From positions 1-64,000 of the forward strand of contig NZ_JACGVG010000036.1 of NCBI RefSeq assembly GCF_014077095.1: a DNA stretch of 64,000 nt, in the 5' to 3' direction. Under the pieces are notes generated by a model that was given only the letters and a program-made list of their open reading frames with translations, searched no databases and was not told the DNA's origin. Position numbers and translations under genes: made by a program. This DNA comes from Colwellia sp. MB02u-6. Its GTDB lineage: Bacteria > Pseudomonadota > Gammaproteobacteria > Enterobacterales > Alteromonadaceae. Every line of letters begins with the position of its first letter. The stretch's first letter is position 1. Below, one piece after another: positions 7,978 through 16,944 of the stretch.

Positions 7978-8614
7978 CTTTTAATCAAAATCAAAATCAA
8001 AATCAAAAAATAACATAAAATAACATAAAATAAATTGGTTAGTACCTTAATTTCATTAAACTAATTATCCTGATCAATCTAAATAACACCTAATGCACTA
8101 AAACATTGAATATTAACAGTATTAAATTAGATGATGATACTTAATAAACTTAAGAGTATTCGTAGTATATTTATAAATTAGAACTATTATTATAAGCTAA
8201 AAGTTTCAATAAAACGTTTATTGTGAAAGCATAAAATAACGTAATCGCAAAGACTATCGACTACCCCCCAACACATATGTCTGTTTATAATCAAACATAA
8301 TAAATTGAGAATAACGGCAGAGGATGTAGTGGTGACCCATGTGTGGCTTTCTGATTAGTTGTTCCATCAAAAAAACACTACATAATTAAGATATGAACAC
8401 TAAATGTCTAAGTCAGTCTGTGTTACCGTTTGAATTGCAGTCTAAACAGATAGCTATGACGATAATCAATCTTATTTCTATATATCTCGAATAAAGCGTT
8501 ATCAGAAAAGAAATTACTTTCATTTATCCAAGCGGTTGTAAACTCCTTGTTGATTGACATATCAAGGATATGAGAATCCATAATATCAAATACTCTTATA
8601 CGCTAGCGTTTATT
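7978..8614. other. Long AT-rich intergenic region with simple repeats
   Basis: I see no gene here. Directly upstream of the Sel1 start is tcaaaa repeated four times (7985-8008), followed by ataacataaa twice. The rest is AT-rich sequence without clear signals, and the second copy of the segmental duplication begins at its right edge. Confidence 0.5.
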
Positions 8615-9170
8615 ACTTAAGGCGACAGTATTATTTTTCATCATTAGCACAAGATCCTCTGACGGTAACGGCTATTCTTTGATTGAGCACACATTTCATC
8701 AAAAGCACCGTCTATCTCAAGCGCTACAGAAAATATATTATTGCCTTTTAAATACGCTTTTGCTTTGACGATAGAATTGACAACTTCTACCGATCTTTAT
8801 CCTAATCCGACAAAGTTATCACTTGAATCGATAACGCCAACTAAATAATGGCTAGCACCTGCAACAGCGATAATAATAGGGTCTAAAGAAGATAGTAAAC
8901 TTACTTGCATAATAAACCTCCATTGGTATATTTCTCGTATTAATCGCTCATATTTATTAATAACAAGAAATATACAAATAATTAACAAAAGTTTGACCAC
9001 AAGCTAACAAAAAATAAGAGTTAAATAGCAATACGAGTTAAATAGCAATAAAGTTCAACATTATTTACCTTACATACCCGTTCCACTAGAAATGCTTATT
9101 ATTGATAAGCGCCTTGAGCATAAGTTAATTCATAACTGTGGCTGTAAATTTCAAGGATATTACCAAAGGG
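8615..9170. repeat. Copy 2 of the 556 bp direct duplication
   Basis: It matches 5376-5931 in direct orientation. It includes the disabled copy of the DUF6482-like gene and runs 72 bp into the intact VOC gene, where similarity ends at 'ttaccaaaggg'. Since the VOC gene is complete only here, the original arrangement was probably DUF6482-like gene next to VOC gene. Confidence 0.85.
8644..8910 (-). pseudogene. Disabled copy of the DUF6482-like gene (in-frame stop)
   Basis: The reading frame matches the gene at 5405-5674 from start to stop. One GAG/GAA-type codon after 'FVGLG' is TAA in this copy (about 8812-8814), ending the protein at roughly 34 of 89 residues. Beyond it the frame stays open and keeps 'SVEVVNSIV' and 'AFDEMC' through the same C-terminus, so the loss is recent. 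The ATG at 8910 has GGAGG six bases before it. The downstream genes of the first copy's operon are absent. Confidence 0.85.
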
Positions 9171-9602
9171 GTCTTCCATGTAAATCATACGGTAAGGTTT
9201 TTCACCTGGGTAATAGTAACGTGGCTCTGCCATACGTTTTTTACCACCGGCAGCGACTATTTTATCAACTAACTCTTCAAGATTTGGATCTTGCACGCAA
9301 AAGTGAAAGATACCTGTTTTCCAATATTCAAAGTTATTTTCTGGATTTTGCTGATTTTTGAATTCAAATAACTCGACGCCAATACGATCGCCAGTCGACA
9401 TATGGGCAATTTTGAATTTATCCCAATTAGCACCAAAAACATCAGTGCACATTACGCCAATGGCACTGTCGTCTTCAATAACCTCTGTCGGTGCCATAAT
9501 TAAATACCAACCTAAAACCTCAGTATAAAATTTAACAGCTTTTGCTACGCTCGGTACTGATATACCAATATGTGAAAATGTTCTTGGATAGGCTTTGCTC
9601 AT
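9099..9602 (-). CDS. VOC family (glyoxalase/dioxygenase-like) protein
   Basis: A 167-residue protein with the two beta-alpha-beta-beta-beta modules of the vicinal oxygen chelate fold. The first begins 'FSHIGISVPSVAKAVKFYTEVLGW', the second about 'GIFHFCVQDPNLEELVDKIVAAGG', and it ends with 'YMEDPFGNILEIYSHSYE'. The His in 'SHIG', Glu in 'GVELFEF', His in 'FHFCV' and Glu in 'ILEIYSH' are candidate metal ligands. The substrate is unknown. It is divergent from a LysR gene across 106 bp, the usual arrangement of a LysR regulator and its target, so induction by the same small molecule is likely. Its last 72 bp are part of the direct duplication. Confidence 0.85.
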   Translation of the reverse strand: MSKAYPRTFSHIGISVPSVAKAVKFYTEVLGWYLIMAPTEVIEDDSAIGVMCTDVFGANWDKFKIAHMSTGDRIGVELFEFKNQQNPENNFEYWKTGIFHFCVQDPNLEELVDKIVAAGGKKRMAEPRYYYPGEKPYRMIYMEDPFGNILEIYSHSYELTYAQGAYQ

Positions 9603-9708
9603 TTTAATAACCTCTTTAATAACTTATTTTAATGTGATGGACAAAGTATAGACAATGTTATAAATTATGAAAAATTATCATTAGTTATTAAATTAAGTAC
9701 GTTTTGTT

Positions 9709-10581
9709 ATGATAAATCTTGTTTGGTTAAAGACTTTTTGCACATTGGTTGATGTTGGCCATTTCACTAAAACTGCTGACCGGCTTTTTATGACGCAGTC
9801 TGGGGTTAGTCAACAAGTAAAAAAGCTAGAGCAGCAGCTAAACATGCTATTACTGATGCGCGAAGGCAAGTCTTTTTCGCTTACCGACGCCGGCATAAAA
9901 TTGCATCAACAAGGACAAAGCTTATTGCAAAGCTCAGCAGAGTTAGAAAAATCAATCCAACAAGATGATCCTTACATAGGTACAATAAAAATTGCCTCGC
10001 CTGGCAGTATTGGCTTAAAGCTCTATCCTTATATGCTCGATATTCAACAACAGCATAGGCAATTAGCCATCGACTACAAATTTGCGCCAAATAAAAATAT
10101 TGAGCAAGACTTAACTGAGCGTAAAATCGATATTGGCTTGGTCACTGAGTTGAGTAAGGCGGCCACTATTATCAGCCAAAAAGTCGCGATTGAGCCACTG
10201 GTGCTAGTCACAGCAAATACAGTCAGTACCCTCACTTGGCAAAAACTAACCAGACTAGGCTTTGTCGGCCATCCTGACGGTGAGCACCATGCACAGGCGC
10301 TGCTCGGTAAAAACTATACTCAATTTGAACACATTAGCCAATTTGAGCACCAAGGGTTTTCTAATCAAATTAGCTTAATTCTTGAACCAGTTAGTCGCGG
10401 ACTTGGTTTTACCGTTTTACCCTTATATGCTGCCAAAGCCTTTAGTAAACCAGAAAAAATAAAGGTGCATTTATTAGCACAATCGGTAAATGAAACCCTG
10501 TATTTGTGTCAGAACCGACACTCACTTGAAAACAACCGCAGTAAATATATTAAAAGCGCCATTATTAACTTTATCGCTTAG
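9709..10581 (+). CDS. LysR family transcriptional regulator
   Basis: A 290-residue regulator with an N-terminal winged helix-turn-helix ('MINLVWLKTFCTLVDVGHFTKTADRLFMTQSGVSQQVKKLEQQL') and a periplasmic-binding-like effector domain from about residue 90. It is divergent from the VOC gene with 106 bp between, which suggests that it controls that gene. The intergenic DNA contains ATAAT-type half-sites (ttataaattatgaaaaatta) that could be its operator. The effector is unknown. Confidence 0.9.
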   Translation: MINLVWLKTFCTLVDVGHFTKTADRLFMTQSGVSQQVKKLEQQLNMLLLMREGKSFSLTDAGIKLHQQGQSLLQSSAELEKSIQQDDPYIGTIKIASPGSIGLKLYPYMLDIQQQHRQLAIDYKFAPNKNIEQDLTERKIDIGLVTELSKAATIISQKVAIEPLVLVTANTVSTLTWQKLTRLGFVGHPDGEHHAQALLGKNYTQFEHISQFEHQGFSNQISLILEPVSRGLGFTVLPLYAAKAFSKPEKIKVHLLAQSVNETLYLCQNRHSLENNRSKYIKSAIINFIA

Positions 10582-10904
10582 TGATCTTGCTTATTGAAAC
10601 AAAGCCACTATCACTGATGTAATGCTAACTGATGAAATTAGATCAGTGAACATGGTTATATTTAATGCCGTACAGAACGAATGTATTCGCTCACAGCCAT
10701 TGTTAAGCACAGTAGCTAATTGCACCAAAATAAAGCAATTTTTTTATTAACTGCCCTTTATGCCACATTTTCATTTTTTAAATTCATTAACAAAAATAAA
10801 ATAATCATTATTTTACAATAGATTACAGCCTAAATTTAGTGACTAAAATAATGGCATAAGAGTTGATAGTATAATCATATTACTATTTAGATAAAGTAAA
10901 AATT
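10582..10904. promoter_or_regulatory. Leader of the glucosylglycerate operon, with a weak sigma-54/NtrC-like arrangement
   Basis: No gene is seen in 323 bp. At 10852-10868 lies TGGCAT-N5-TTGAT, which has the -24 TGG and correct GG-N10 spacing of a sigma-54 promoter but GA instead of GC at -12. At 10721-10737 is TGCACCAAAATAAAGCA, whose left 11 bases equal a strong NtrC-site half and spacer, while the right half is poor. The distance between the two is near that seen at the porin promoter (32838-32986). A TATAAT at 10870-10875 is an alternative sigma-70 -10 box, without a clear -35. Confidence 0.3.
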
Positions 10905-11786
10905 ATGCTCTCAACTTTTATTAAACACCACAAACTGCCTGAAAAATTTAGACTAACAGCACAAGAGCACTACCAACCGCTCGCCGAGCGAATATTCAGT
11001 CAGTTTACAGAAAATAATGGCGCTTATTTTGTCGGTATTAATGGCTGTCAAGGCAGCGGTAAATCAACACTGACTGATTTTATCGCTGAATATTTAGCCA
11101 CCACCTATCAATTAAGCATTGTAGTGATGTCGTTAGATGACTTCTATTTCACCGGTAAAAAACGTCAGCAGCTTGCTGATGACATTCACCCGTTATTAGC
11201 AACTCGTGGTGTGCCTGGCACGCACGACATGACAATGTTAGCAAGTACCTTAACAAAGTTAAAAGCCCAGCAAACAGGGTTTGCTATCCCAAGGTTTAAT
11301 AAAGCCACTGACGAACCATATCCTGAAGCACACTGGCCAATAGTTAAAAAGCCAGCAGACATTATTTTATTAGAAGGCTGGTGTTGGGGCGTAAAGCCAC
11401 AAACTGACGAGCAATTAAAAGCCCCCGTTAATGAACTTGAACTCAAGCATGACAGCAAGGGTGAATGGCGCCATTATGTTAATCAACAACTTAAAAATAA
11501 CTATCAACCTTTATATAAAACAATGAATTTCTGGTTAGCACTGCAAGCACCGTCATTCGACTGTGTTTACCAATGGCGCTTAGAGCAGGAGCAAAAATTG
11601 CAAGACAAAAATATGGGTTTACCGAATTCAAAAATAATGAAATCTGCTGGTATCTTAAATTTCACGCAATATTTTCAACGATTGAGTGTGCAAGCATGCC
11701 TGAGCATCTCACAGTCTGCTGATGCTATTTTTTACTTAGATTATGCAAGAAACATTTCAAAAACGCCCTTCATGGAAGGTCTATGA
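10905..11786 (+). CDS. D-glycerate 3-kinase-like P-loop kinase
   Basis: This 293-residue protein would phosphorylate D-glycerate to 3-phosphoglycerate with ATP. It has a Walker A motif, GINGCQGSGKST (about residues 45-56), a Walker B-type 'SIVVMSLDDFYFTGKKRQQ', and the 'TRGVPGTHDMTM' and 'LLEGWCWGVKP' motifs shared with plant-type glycerate kinases (GLYK) and related kinases. It is the first gene of a four-gene operon and overlaps the phosphatase gene by 4 bp. In this setting it probably recovers glycerate released when glucosylglycerate is broken down, returning it to the acceptor used by the synthase. Other P-loop kinases of this superfamily act on nucleosides or pantothenate, but the neighbours favour glycerate. 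Confidence 0.85.
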   Translation: MLSTFIKHHKLPEKFRLTAQEHYQPLAERIFSQFTENNGAYFVGINGCQGSGKSTLTDFIAEYLATTYQLSIVVMSLDDFYFTGKKRQQLADDIHPLLATRGVPGTHDMTMLASTLTKLKAQQTGFAIPRFNKATDEPYPEAHWPIVKKPADIILLEGWCWGVKPQTDEQLKAPVNELELKHDSKGEWRHYVNQQLKNNYQPLYKTMNFWLALQAPSFDCVYQWRLEQEQKLQDKNMGLPNSKIMKSAGILNFTQYFQRLSVQACLSISQSADAIFYLDYARNISKTPFMEGL

Positions 11787-12625
11787 GTGCGACAAAAACC
11801 ATTATTTTCAGTGATCTCGACGGCACGCTACTTGACCATTATAGCTATCAGTCAACGCCGGCAAATCAAACACTGCAACAGTTAAGCAAAGCCAACATTC
11901 CGGTGATCTTAAATAGCAGTAAAACACTGGCTGAATTAGTCATTATTCGCGCTGAACTCAAGCTTAATACACCCTTTATTATCGAAAATGGTGCTGCCGT
12001 TTACATCCCTATTAACACCTTTATTACCCAACCGGCAGATACAGAACTCATCGGTAACTATTGGGTAAAATCATTCTGTTTACCAAGGCAGCATTGGCTA
12101 AAATTGCTTAACGAGCACAGTAAAAAATTCCAGCCATATTTTCACGGCTTTTCAACCCTGTCAGCAGCAGCCTTATGCAAAATAACGGGCTTAGATTTAG
12201 CGCAAGCTGAACGGGCAAAGCAACGACACTACAGTGAGCCCGTAAAATGGTTAGGTGATAAAAGCACCAAAGAATCCTTTATCGAACATTTAGTTGCATT
12301 AGGCGCCAGTATTGTCCAAGGAGGACGCTTTATTCATGTCGGTGGTTATTGTGATAAAGGCCAAGCGCTCATTTGGTTAACCCAACAATATCGTGAATAT
12401 TTTAGCCGCCACACGGTTTACACCATTGCCCTAGGCGACGGTGAAAATGACACGCCAATGTTAGAAGCCGCAGATATTGCCGTGCAAATACGCTCACCGG
12501 TGCACGACTTTCCGCCACTGTATCGACAATACAAAACCAGCCAAACCCAATTATATGGCCCCGAAGGCTGGGCAGAAGCGATTCAACAACTCTTAGCAAA
12601 ACAACTAGGTTCACAAGCAACTTAA
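11783..12625 (+). CDS. Glucosyl/mannosyl-3-phosphoglycerate phosphatase (HAD-IIB)
   Basis: A 280-residue HAD phosphatase of the mannosyl-3-phosphoglycerate phosphatase type. It shows the catalytic 'FSDLDGTLLDH' (two Asp, near residue 10), Ser/Thr motif 'LNSSKTLAEL', the family-typical 'PFIIENGAAVYIP', Lys-containing 'GGRFIHVGGYCDKGQAL', and 'ALGDGENDTPML' with the metal-binding Asp residues. It removes the phosphate from the sugar-phosphoglycerate made by the synthase. Because the next gene is a glucosyl- and not a mannosyl-phosphoglycerate synthase, glucosyl-3-phosphoglycerate is the more likely substrate; enzymes of this family accept both. It overlaps the kinase gene by 4 bp and is 13 bp from the synthase gene. 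Confidence 0.88.
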   Translation: MSATKTIIFSDLDGTLLDHYSYQSTPANQTLQQLSKANIPVILNSSKTLAELVIIRAELKLNTPFIIENGAAVYIPINTFITQPADTELIGNYWVKSFCLPRQHWLKLLNEHSKKFQPYFHGFSTLSAAALCKITGLDLAQAERAKQRHYSEPVKWLGDKSTKESFIEHLVALGASIVQGGRFIHVGGYCDKGQALIWLTQQYREYFSRHTVYTIALGDGENDTPMLEAADIAVQIRSPVHDFPPLYRQYKTSQTQLYGPEGWAEAIQQLLAKQLGSQAT

Positions 12626-12638
12626 TCTGAGGTAAATC

Positions 12639-13865
12639 ATGGCTGACTTCTATCAAAATGGTACGGTAACAACATTACATAACTTGGCCCAGCGCAAACC
12701 AGAAAATATGGCCACTGAGTTACTAGCGTTTTCGAAAAAGCGTTCCTTAGGGCTCATTTTACCCTCGCTTTTTTCCGAGTTAGAAGGTAAAGCTTTACCC
12801 GATATTATTCATAAAATAAAAGAGGTAAAGTATCTATCTGAAATTGTTATCGGCTTAGACCGAGCAGATTTAGCGCAATACCAACAAGCGTTGTCATTTT
12901 TTTCTCAGCTACCTCAACACCATAGGGTCTTATGGAATGATGGCCCTAGACTACAAGCAATAGATGCAAAATTACAGGCCTTAGGTTTAGCACCAAAAGA
13001 GCTCGGCAAAGGCCGCAATGTTTGGTATTGCATGGGCTATATTTTATCCTCAGGTAAAGCCGAGTCCATCGCCCTTCATGACTGCGACATTCTCACTTAT
13101 GAAACAGAGTTACTCGACCGACTACTGTATCCCGTGGCCAACCCATTATTTAACTATGAATTTGCCAAGGGGTTTTATGCCCGTGTTGCTGACGGAAAAA
13201 TAAATGGCCGGGTTTCTCGCTTGTTGGTCACACCGTTGATCAAAGCGCTGAAAAAAACGGTTGGCCATTGCGACTACCTCGAATATATGGACAGTTTTTT
13301 GTATCCCTTAGCAGGTGAATTCTCCTTTCGACGCGATGTATTAAATGACATTCGTATTCCAAGTGATTGGGGTTTAGAAATTGGTGTATTATCTGAAATG
13401 TATCGCAACTATTCACCAAACCGCTTATGCCAAGTGGATATTGCCGCCACTTATGATCATAAGCATCAAGACTTATCGTTAGATAATACCGCTGGTGGTC
13501 TATCAAAGATGTCGATTGATATCAGCAAAGCTTTCATTCGTAAACTTGCCACTCAAGGTGAAACTTTCAGCGCTGAAAAATTTAGAACCTTAAAAGCAAC
13601 TTACTATCGCATTGCTTTAGATTATGTTGAAACCTATCGCAATGACGCGATGATGAATGGACTGGAACTTGATATTCATAATGAAGAAAAAGCAGTAGAA
13701 ATGTTCGCGCAAAATATTTTAACTGCAGGTAACACTTTCTTAGAAAATCCAATGGAAACGCCTTTTATTCCCTCTTGGAACCGTGTGGTGAGTGCTATTC
13801 CCGATATCTTATCTCAATTAAAAACCGCCGTAGAGTTAGACAACGCAGAATTTAATCAAACATAA
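12639..13865 (+). CDS. gpgS: Glucosyl-3-phosphoglycerate synthase (GT81-like)
   Basis: The 408-residue glycosyltransferase should join glucose from a nucleotide sugar to 3-phosphoglycerate, the first step to glucosylglycerate, a compatible solute. It has a GT-A fold with the nucleotide-sugar/metal motif 'IALHDCDILTYE' (DxD) in the middle and 'PLAGEFSFRRDVLNDIRIPSDWGLEIGVLSEMYRN', where the Gly-Glu-Phe and 'LEIG' elements are typical of GpgS proteins. The His in 'ATYDHKHQDLS' is the likely third metal ligand. A Shine-Dalgarno-like gaggt precedes the start. It lies between the phosphatase and the GH13 phosphorylase genes. Mannosyl-phosphoglycerate synthases (GT55) differ in sequence, so I prefer glucose as donor. 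Confidence 0.85.
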   Translation: MADFYQNGTVTTLHNLAQRKPENMATELLAFSKKRSLGLILPSLFSELEGKALPDIIHKIKEVKYLSEIVIGLDRADLAQYQQALSFFSQLPQHHRVLWNDGPRLQAIDAKLQALGLAPKELGKGRNVWYCMGYILSSGKAESIALHDCDILTYETELLDRLLYPVANPLFNYEFAKGFYARVADGKINGRVSRLLVTPLIKALKKTVGHCDYLEYMDSFLYPLAGEFSFRRDVLNDIRIPSDWGLEIGVLSEMYRNYSPNRLCQVDIAATYDHKHQDLSLDNTAGGLSKMSIDISKAFIRKLATQGETFSAEKFRTLKATYYRIALDYVETYRNDAMMNGLELDIHNEEKAVEMFAQNILTAGNTFLENPMETPFIPSWNRVVSAIPDILSQLKTAVELDNAEFNQT

Positions 13866-13871
13866 GGGAAG

Positions 13872-15629
13872 ATGTCGCCAATGCCAACAAAAATTGAACC
13901 GTTAAAAAACAAGTTAATTCAACAGCTTTCAACTATTTATCACGAGGTAGCACTTGAGCAATCAACGGATGATATTGCCGATGCGCTGATGGAAATTATG
14001 CGCTTACCAAGCGAAGTACTGACGCCAACACCTTTTAGCAATCATTGGTCAGAGGCAGACATTGTCTTAATTACCTATGGTGATAGCATCATAAAAGCAG
14101 CTCAGCCACCGTTACAGACTTTAAAAGTATTTTTAGATAATCATCTAAAAAACACTATCAACAGTGTACATATATTGCCATTTTTTCCATATAGCTCTGA
14201 CGATGGTTTTTCGGTCATTGACTACTCCTCGGTTAATGAGTCACTGGGAACATGGCAAGATATCACTGAAATAAGTCAAGCTTATCAACTGATGTCAGAT
14301 CTTGTGATTAATCATTGCTCAAGCCGCAGTGTTTGGTTTGATAACTTCATCAAAGGCGAAGGAACCGGGCATGATTTTTTCTTTACCGCGCAGTTAGATG
14401 ATGATTTATCTGTGGTGGTGCGACCACGAACATCACCCTTACTAAAAGAAGTGATCACCGGCAAAGGGCAAAAATTTGTCTGGTGTACCTTTAGCCACGA
14501 CCAAGTCGATTTTGACTTTCGTAACCCCGAAGTATTAAAAGCATTTGCTGCAATTATTCGGCAATATCTTGATAGCGGGGTGAAAATATTTAGGTTTGAT
14601 GCCATTGCCTTTATATGGAAAATTGTTGGCCGCGATAGTATCAACCTCCCTCAAACTCATGAAATTGTGCGCTTATTGCGCACCTTAATTGAATCTGCAG
14701 ACCCGCAAGCAATTATCATTACTGAAACCAATATTCCTAACACCCAAAACCTTACCTACTTTGGTAACGCTAATGAAGCGCACGGTATCTATAACTTTTC
14801 ACTGCCTCCCTTACTCATAAACACTTTACTAACCGGTAATTGTTTATATTTAAAACGCTGGCTAATGAGCATGCCACCTTCACAAGACGGCACCCTGTAT
14901 TTCAACTTTATTGCCTCACATGACGGCATTGGTCTGCGTCCAGCAGAAGGATTATTAAGTGACACTGAGCTTGATAGTTTAATTCATACTGTTGAGAGCT
15001 TTGGCGGTAAAATTTCATGGCGAACCTCAAACACTGGCGAGCAAAAAGCTTATGAAATGAATATTGCCCTTTATGATGCTCTACAAGGAACGGTTGCAGG
15101 TAAAGACCAATGGAACTTTGAACGCTTTATTTGTGCACATGCTGTTATGTTTGCCCTTGAAGGTATACCCGGGATTTATATTCACAGCATGCTAGGAACA
15201 CAAAACGACTATAAAAAATTGACCAACACGCATAATAACCGCTCAATCAATCGCCATCGTTGGCATGAAGAGGCCCTAGAGACCGCATTGGCTGATAGTA
15301 GTTTACATCATGCAAAAGTGCTTTTAACCTTAAAAACATTGTTAAATATTCGCATTAGACAACCCGCATTTCATCCCAACGCCACCCAATTTACTTTACA
15401 TTTAGGCTTACAGTTATTTGGTTTCTGGCGACAAAGCCAAAACAGAAAACAAAGTATATTTTGTGTCAGTAACGTCTCAGACCAAGCTATCACCTTGCCA
15501 TTAAGCGAACTTAATTTGATCGTTACAGAAGCTTGGATAGAATTAATCACAGGGGCAAAAATTACCGAGTTAAGCCAAGAGATAATATTATCTCCTTATC
15601 AAACCGTATGGATAGCTAACAAAAGTTGA
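13872..15629 (+). CDS. GH13 sucrose-phosphorylase-like enzyme, probably glucosylglycerate phosphorylase
   Basis: A 585-residue GH13 (subfamily 18 type) enzyme. The triad is intact: nucleophile Asp243 in 'FRFDAIAF', acid/base Glu285 in 'ITETNIP', and transition-state Asp351 in 'ASHDGIGLRP'. The N-terminal 'SVHILPFFPYSSDDGFSVIDY' is typical of sucrose phosphorylase relatives. Members of this subfamily include sucrose, sucrose-6-phosphate and glucosylglycerate phosphorylases (E. coli YcjM, Meiothermus). The operon with glycerate kinase and the glucosyl-phosphoglycerate enzymes argues for glucosylglycerate plus phosphate giving glucose 1-phosphate and glycerate. It starts 6 bp after gpgS; an ATG at 13881 is an alternative start. 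It is cytoplasmic, with no signal peptide. Confidence 0.85.
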   Translation: MSPMPTKIEPLKNKLIQQLSTIYHEVALEQSTDDIADALMEIMRLPSEVLTPTPFSNHWSEADIVLITYGDSIIKAAQPPLQTLKVFLDNHLKNTINSVHILPFFPYSSDDGFSVIDYSSVNESLGTWQDITEISQAYQLMSDLVINHCSSRSVWFDNFIKGEGTGHDFFFTAQLDDDLSVVVRPRTSPLLKEVITGKGQKFVWCTFSHDQVDFDFRNPEVLKAFAAIIRQYLDSGVKIFRFDAIAFIWKIVGRDSINLPQTHEIVRLLRTLIESADPQAIIITETNIPNTQNLTYFGNANEAHGIYNFSLPPLLINTLLTGNCLYLKRWLMSMPPSQDGTLYFNFIASHDGIGLRPAEGLLSDTELDSLIHTVESFGGKISWRTSNTGEQKAYEMNIALYDALQGTVAGKDQWNFERFICAHAVMFALEGIPGIYIHSMLGTQNDYKKLTNTHNNRSINRHRWHEEALETALADSSLHHAKVLLTLKTLLNIRIRQPAFHPNATQFTLHLGLQLFGFWRQSQNRKQSIFCVSNVSDQAITLPLSELNLIVTEAWIELITGAKITELSQEIILSPYQTVWIANKS

Positions 15630-15688
15630 TAAGTTCAAACCTGATAATTTTAAGTGCGTTGAGTGATCGCAAACCTACCTAATTACGT

Positions 15689-16387
15689 ATGAAAGATACA
15701 CAAGTTAACTTATATGACAGCACTTACATGCAATATATTATCAATCACGACGAACTGGTTAGTATGGAACCTCGCTATAGAGCACAGGTTATCAACAGCT
15801 TGTCTGGTTTTAAAAGTGCTAATCTTATTGGCACCCGCGACGAGCAAAATATCAATAACTTGGCTATGTTTAGTTCAGTATTTCATCTTGGGGCTTCACC
15901 GGCTTTAGTGGGTTTTATTTCACGCCCCGACAGTGTTAACCGACACACGTTAAGCAATATTCAGCAAACTAAACAATTTACGATTAACCAAGTGAATGAA
16001 AGCTTTTGGCAAGCAGCTCATCAAACCTCTGCACGCTACGGCAATGACGAGTGTGAATTTAAACAAACTGGATTAACACCACATTTTATTGATGGAGTTA
16101 ATGCGCCATTTGTGCAAGAAAGTCGACTTAAATATGCTTTAACGCTAAAAGAAATAGTGCCAATAGAGCTCAATAACACGGTATTAGTTATCGGCGAAAT
16201 AACTGATATCCTCTGTGAACAAGACGCGATTAAAAGTGATGGTTACATTGATATTGAGTCATTAAATACCGTCATGGTTTCCGGGCTCGACAGCTATCAC
16301 ACCAGTAAACGATTATCGCGTGTTAGTTATGCAAAGCCTGATGAATCGCAACAAAAACTTTCAGTCGATGGTCAAGCAGAAAAGTAA
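15689..16387 (+). CDS. Flavin reductase-like (FMN-binding split barrel) protein
   Basis: The 232-residue protein fits the flavin reductase-like domain family: an FMN-binding beta barrel with 'NLAMFSSVFHLGASPALVGFISRP' and, later, 'TLSNIQQTKQFTINQVNES', in which the phosphate and flavin contacts are usually made. Members reduce flavin with NAD(P)H or carry bound FMN. The last 30 residues are polar and probably disordered. It begins 59 bp after the phosphorylase gene and is followed after about 100 bp by the DCC and SDR genes, so it may be a separate unit. The partner enzyme cannot be named. Confidence 0.8.
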   Translation: MKDTQVNLYDSTYMQYIINHDELVSMEPRYRAQVINSLSGFKSANLIGTRDEQNINNLAMFSSVFHLGASPALVGFISRPDSVNRHTLSNIQQTKQFTINQVNESFWQAAHQTSARYGNDECEFKQTGLTPHFIDGVNAPFVQESRLKYALTLKEIVPIELNNTVLVIGEITDILCEQDAIKSDGYIDIESLNTVMVSGLDSYHTSKRLSRVSYAKPDESQQKLSVDGQAEK

Positions 16388-16485
16388 TCGAGCTAAGCAT
16401 TAATCTGATGTTAAGCGTGTTAAAGGTAGAGTAAAAATCACCTCGTTATGCCAACTTAATGTATTGAGATTTTTCCGAGGCTTAA

Positions 16486-16944
16486 ATGCCATATATAGTA
16501 ACTTTTAGGGCTAATTTAATGTTAACAATATTTTATGATGGTAACTGCCCATTATGTGCCACAGAAATGGCTCAGTTAAAAAAACATGATCAAAACGATT
16601 TAATAAGTTTGGTAGATATTCACCAAGAAAATTTTGCTACGCTCCACCCTAGCGTTAGTTTTGATGGCGCAATGAAAATATTGCATGGCCATTACAACGG
16701 GCAAGTTTTACTGGGGCTAGCTGTTACACACCGAGCATGGACTTTAGTTGGCAAAGGCTTTTGGGTTGCACCACTTAATTGGCCAGTCATTAAAACTTTC
16801 AGTCATTGGGTCTATTTAGGCCTAGCTAAATATCGTCACCCAATTTCAGCGCTACTCGCCAAACTGTTTAGTATTAAAACCACTCACTGCAATTCAGGAA
16901 CTTGTCATGATAACCCAACAAACACTGATCATCGGCGCAAATAG
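16486..16944 (+). CDS. DCC family (DUF393) thiol-disulfide oxidoreductase-like protein
   Basis: A 152-residue protein with the family signature 'FYDGNCPLCATEM', whose CxxC could carry out thiol-disulfide exchange, and the later 'AWTLVGKGFWVAPLNWPVIKTF' region typical of DUF393. The usual start of the family is close to the ATG at 16519 (MLTIFYDG), which has AGGG before it; the ATG at 16486 has GAGG and is kept as the longer option. The C-terminus adds a Cys pair (CNSGTC). It overlaps the SDR gene by 38 bp, so the two are translated together. In related marine bacteria DCC and SDR genes often accompany photolyase genes, but none is in this window. Confidence 0.8.
   Translation: MPYIVTFRANLMLTIFYDGNCPLCATEMAQLKKHDQNDLISLVDIHQENFATLHPSVSFDGAMKILHGHYNGQVLLGLAVTHRAWTLVGKGFWVAPLNWPVIKTFSHWVYLGLAKYRHPISALLAKLFSIKTTHCNSGTCHDNPTNTDHRRK

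Noticed and set aside
9092-9361. Plus-strand open frame inside the VOC gene
   Set aside because: It is antisense to a clear VOC gene and has no family features.
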